Assembly (NCBI GenBank): GCA_023446735.1
Contig: JAEXPQ010000246.1
Coordinates: forward strand, 1 to 13,759
Source of the DNA: Verrucomicrobiota bacterium
Lineage (GTDB): Bacteria > Verrucomicrobiota > Verrucomicrobiia > Opitutales > Opitutaceae
Length of the DNA stretch: 13,759 bases
Reading direction: 5' to 3'
The position numbers and the translations under genes were made by a program. The notes below the pieces were generated by a model. That model was given only the letters and a program-made list of their open reading frames with translations. It searched no databases and was not told the origin of the DNA. Below are positions 11,836-13,759 of this stretch, piece by piece; the stretch's first letter is position 1; every line of letters starts with the position of its first letter.

Positions 11836-13638
11836 ATGAGACTCCGCCGCCCCCGCCACGCCCTGTTCGCCCTCCTCGGCCTTTCGCTGCTGCTCCGCGG
11901 CGTGGTGTACCACGCGTTCCTCGACACCGCGATGCCGTGGTTTCCGCTCGAGGCCACGCAGACGGACATGCACGCGACCTGGCAATGGTCGGAACGCATC
12001 CTCGCGGGCGACCTCCTCGGCAGCGACACCTACCACCCGGGTTTCGAGTGGATGGCGGCCGCCGACCGCGAAGCCGAGTGGGCCCGGCGCTGGGGCGACC
12101 TCCGGATCTTCCAGCAGGAACCACTGTATCCGTACTTCGTTGCCGCGCTGCGCGCCCTCCTCCCCTCGCCCCTGCACGCGATCCCGCTGCTCCAACTCCT
12201 GCTCGGCGGGCTGCTGCTGCCGCTCGGCGTCCACGCGCTCGGCCGCCAATTGATCGGTCCGCGGAGCGCTTTGTGCGGCGCGGCCCTCGCGGCCGTGTTC
12301 GGTCCCGGCGTCTTCTACCAGCTCGCCCTGCTGCGCGACTGGGCCGTGCCGGTTGTCGGCGCGTTCGCGCTCTCGCTCACGCTCTCCGGCCTCCGTCGCC
12401 GCCACGACGGGCGTCTGTTCGCGGCGGGGCTGCTCCTCGGCGTCGGAGCGCTGCTGAAGGCGACGGCATTGCTCTGGCTGCCCGTGCTCGGCTGGTGGCT
12501 CTGGCGGACGCGCTCCGCCGCGACCGGCCTCGCCCGTCCGGCTCGGAGCGCGGGCCTGCTGACGCTCGGCCTCGCCCTCGGCCTCGCGCCGATCGTCGGC
12601 CGCAACCTCGCCGTCGGCGCGCCGGCGCTGGCGCTCTCCAACCGGCTTCCAGAGGGGCTGATCCAGGGCAACGCCGCCGACGCCTGCCCGGTCGGCCTCG
12701 GGCATCCGCCGTCCCAGGACGCGACGCTTCGCGCGGCCGGAGGCAGCGCCGCCAAGGTCGTCACCGAGATCCTGCGCGGCTATGCCGCCGACCCGGGCGC
12801 CTTCTTCCGCGTGCAGGGCGCGAAGCTGCGGGCGGCCTTCGCCCCCGTCGACCTCGCCGACAACTTCGCCTACGACTACGGCCGCGAGCGCCTGCCGGCG
12901 CTGCGGTTCTGCCCATCGTGGGGCACGTTGCTCGCCCTCGCGGTCCCGGGGCTGACTCTGCTGCTCGCGCGGCGCCACCTCCGGCGCCCGTGGATCGTCG
13001 GCATCCTTGCCGCCAACACGGTCGCGGTCCTGCTGCCCATCGCGCTCGGCCGCTACCGGCTGGAGGCGCTGCCGCTGCTGGCGCTCGCGGCGGGCCACTT
13101 CCTGCGGTTTCTCGTCGTCACGTTGCGCGCGCGCCGCTGGAACGCGTTCGCTCTGGGCGCCGGCGGGGCCACCGGTGTCGCGATCCTGGTCCATGCCACC
13201 TGGCCGCCCGCCTGGCTGCCCTGGAGCGAGCGCCAAGCGCTCCAGATGGTGGAGCGCGCCGCGGCGATCTGCATCTTCTCCGACCGCCGAGAGCACGAAC
13301 GCGCCGCCGACGAGGCCGCGGCCCTCGCCGCCCAGGCGGGCCGCTTTCCCGAGGGCGACGAGGAGGCGACGCGCGCCCGTTTGAGCGAGGTGCTCAGCCT
13401 CGTCCACGCCGCGATCGAGGCGAACCGGACCAACGACGAGTCGCGCGCCCTGCGGGTTCTCGAACGGGCGCGCACCCGCATCGTGGGCGGGGCCACCGAG
13501 CGACGTCTGCCGGCCGAGCGGGTCGTCGCGTTCCTCGCCCAGAGTTTCCCGGCTGCGGTCGCCGAGCAGATCGCCGCGCTGCTGCTTTCGAGCGAACCGC
13601 TCGGACCGGCGGCTACCGCGACGACTCCGTCACGGTAG
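11836..13638 (+). CDS. polytopic membrane protein, GT-C (PMT/ArnT-like) glycosyltransferase family
   Basis: Probably transfers a sugar from a polyprenyl-phosphate donor on the outer face of the membrane; donor and acceptor are unknown. About 600 residues from ATG 11836. The first membrane helix (about 8-28) is followed by a long extracytoplasmic loop with TDMHATWQWSERILAGDLLG, whose Asp may be catalytic, and QEPLYPYFVAALRALL near 95, a pattern typical of GT-C enzymes. Further hydrophobic segments lie near 115-135, 145-165, 170-185, 197-225 and 240-252, with more between about 365 and 450. Between them, SNRLPEGLIQGNA fits a family loop. The last 130 or so residues are soluble, Ala/Glu/Arg-rich and helical. 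The upstream frame is rejected as it gives no signal and looks non-coding. Standalone, with no glycan operon nearby. Confidence 0.82.
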   Translation: MRLRRPRHALFALLGLSLLLRGVVYHAFLDTAMPWFPLEATQTDMHATWQWSERILAGDLLGSDTYHPGFEWMAAADREAEWARRWGDLRIFQQEPLYPYFVAALRALLPSPLHAIPLLQLLLGGLLLPLGVHALGRQLIGPRSALCGAALAAVFGPGVFYQLALLRDWAVPVVGAFALSLTLSGLRRRHDGRLFAAGLLLGVGALLKATALLWLPVLGWWLWRTRSAATGLARPARSAGLLTLGLALGLAPIVGRNLAVGAPALALSNRLPEGLIQGNAADACPVGLGHPPSQDATLRAAGGSAAKVVTEILRGYAADPGAFFRVQGAKLRAAFAPVDLADNFAYDYGRERLPALRFCPSWGTLLALAVPGLTLLLARRHLRRPWIVGILAANTVAVLLPIALGRYRLEALPLLALAAGHFLRFLVVTLRARRWNAFALGAGGATGVAILVHATWPPAWLPWSERQALQMVERAAAICIFSDRREHERAADEAAALAAQAGRFPEGDEEATRARLSEVLSLVHAAIEANRTNDESRALRVLERARTRIVGGATERRLPAERVVAFLAQSFPAAVAEQIAALLLSSEPLGPAATATTPSR

Positions 13639-13680
13639 CCCAAGTTCGTCAGTCCAGGAAACGACTTTTCGCGTTATCAA

Positions 13681-13708
13681 CGAGTTGTGTGATTCAACTC
13701 GCGATTTT
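13681..13708 (+). terminator. possible terminator after the membrane protein gene
   Basis: CGAGTTG and CAACTCG form a perfect 7-bp stem with a 7-nt loop (TGTGATT), followed by CGATTTT. It lies 42 nt after the stop codon in an AT-richer patch. The patch could alternatively belong to a promoter for a gene beyond the window. No gene is visible from 13639 to the end. Confidence 0.45.
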
Positions 13709-13759
13709 CGGCACTACATCGCTGATGGAGCGGGTGCCTTTGGGCAGGCGTAGGCCCAG

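Noticed and set aside
10401..12029. Long minus-strand open frame opposite the response regulator
   Set aside because: It crosses a strong plus-strand terminator and a convincing response regulator gene; the product has no recognisable domain.
11593..13407. Long minus-strand open frame opposite the membrane protein gene
   Set aside because: The product is Arg/Gly/Glu-rich without domain features and lies antisense to a clear GT-C membrane protein; high GC explains the missing stops.
13725..13759. Possible start of another gene at the right edge (ATG at 13725)
   Set aside because: Only 35 nt remain, with no clear ribosome-binding site and no recognisable protein or RNA start.
1..13759. CRISPR array, tRNA or rRNA genes, insertion sequences, phage or defence genes
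   Set aside because: No regularly spaced direct repeats, no cloverleaf or rRNA motifs, and no transposase, integrase or nuclease-like proteins were seen on either strand.

Overview
The window is a very GC-rich stretch of bacterial chromosome. The protein families are bacterial housekeeping ones: standalone accB-accC, a long-form HisG, a short AMP nucleosidase, and an agmatine deiminase plus N-carbamoylputrescine amidase pair. Shine-Dalgarno sites are often weak or absent, and starts are often GTG or TTG. Together with intergenic foldback repeats, this suggests Verrucomicrobiota, most likely an Opitutaceae relative. That placement is from family recollection, not a search. No phage, plasmid, CRISPR or defence module is visible.

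Layout from left to right. Positions 1-149 may hold the tail of a plus-strand gene. A minus-strand YjbQ/UPF0047 gene (136-552) diverges from a plus-strand AMP nucleosidase (669-1445). An SDR oxidoreductase and an RluA-type pseudouridine synthase form a translationally coupled minus-strand pair (3091 down to 1458). A plus-strand run follows: hibernation factor hpf (3142-3516) with its own terminator, accB-accC (3742-5620) behind a leader containing a perfect hairpin, and thiE (5880-6527). Four minus-strand genes are then read right to left: hisG (10320-9436), aguB (9342-8464), aguA (8239-7160) and a small lipoprotein (7030-6584). Each pair in this block is separated by inverted repeats or hairpins. 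Finally, two plus-strand genes: an OmpR-type response regulator with a lysine-rich tail (10545-11435) and a polytopic GT-C glycosyltransferase-like protein (11836-13638).

How the genes work together. AccB and AccC are the carrier and biotin-carboxylase half of acetyl-CoA carboxylase. AguA and AguB together turn agmatine into putrescine. ThiE makes thiamine phosphate, and YjbQ belongs to a family reported to have a weak version of the same activity. The other genes look like unrelated single-gene units.

I see no obvious new multi-gene system. The observations most worth a second look are the histone H1-like tail on the response regulator, the series of different palindromic elements in the intergenic gaps (including a GTAG-headed REP-like pair), and the accBC leader hairpin whose loop is complementary to the accB ribosome-binding site.
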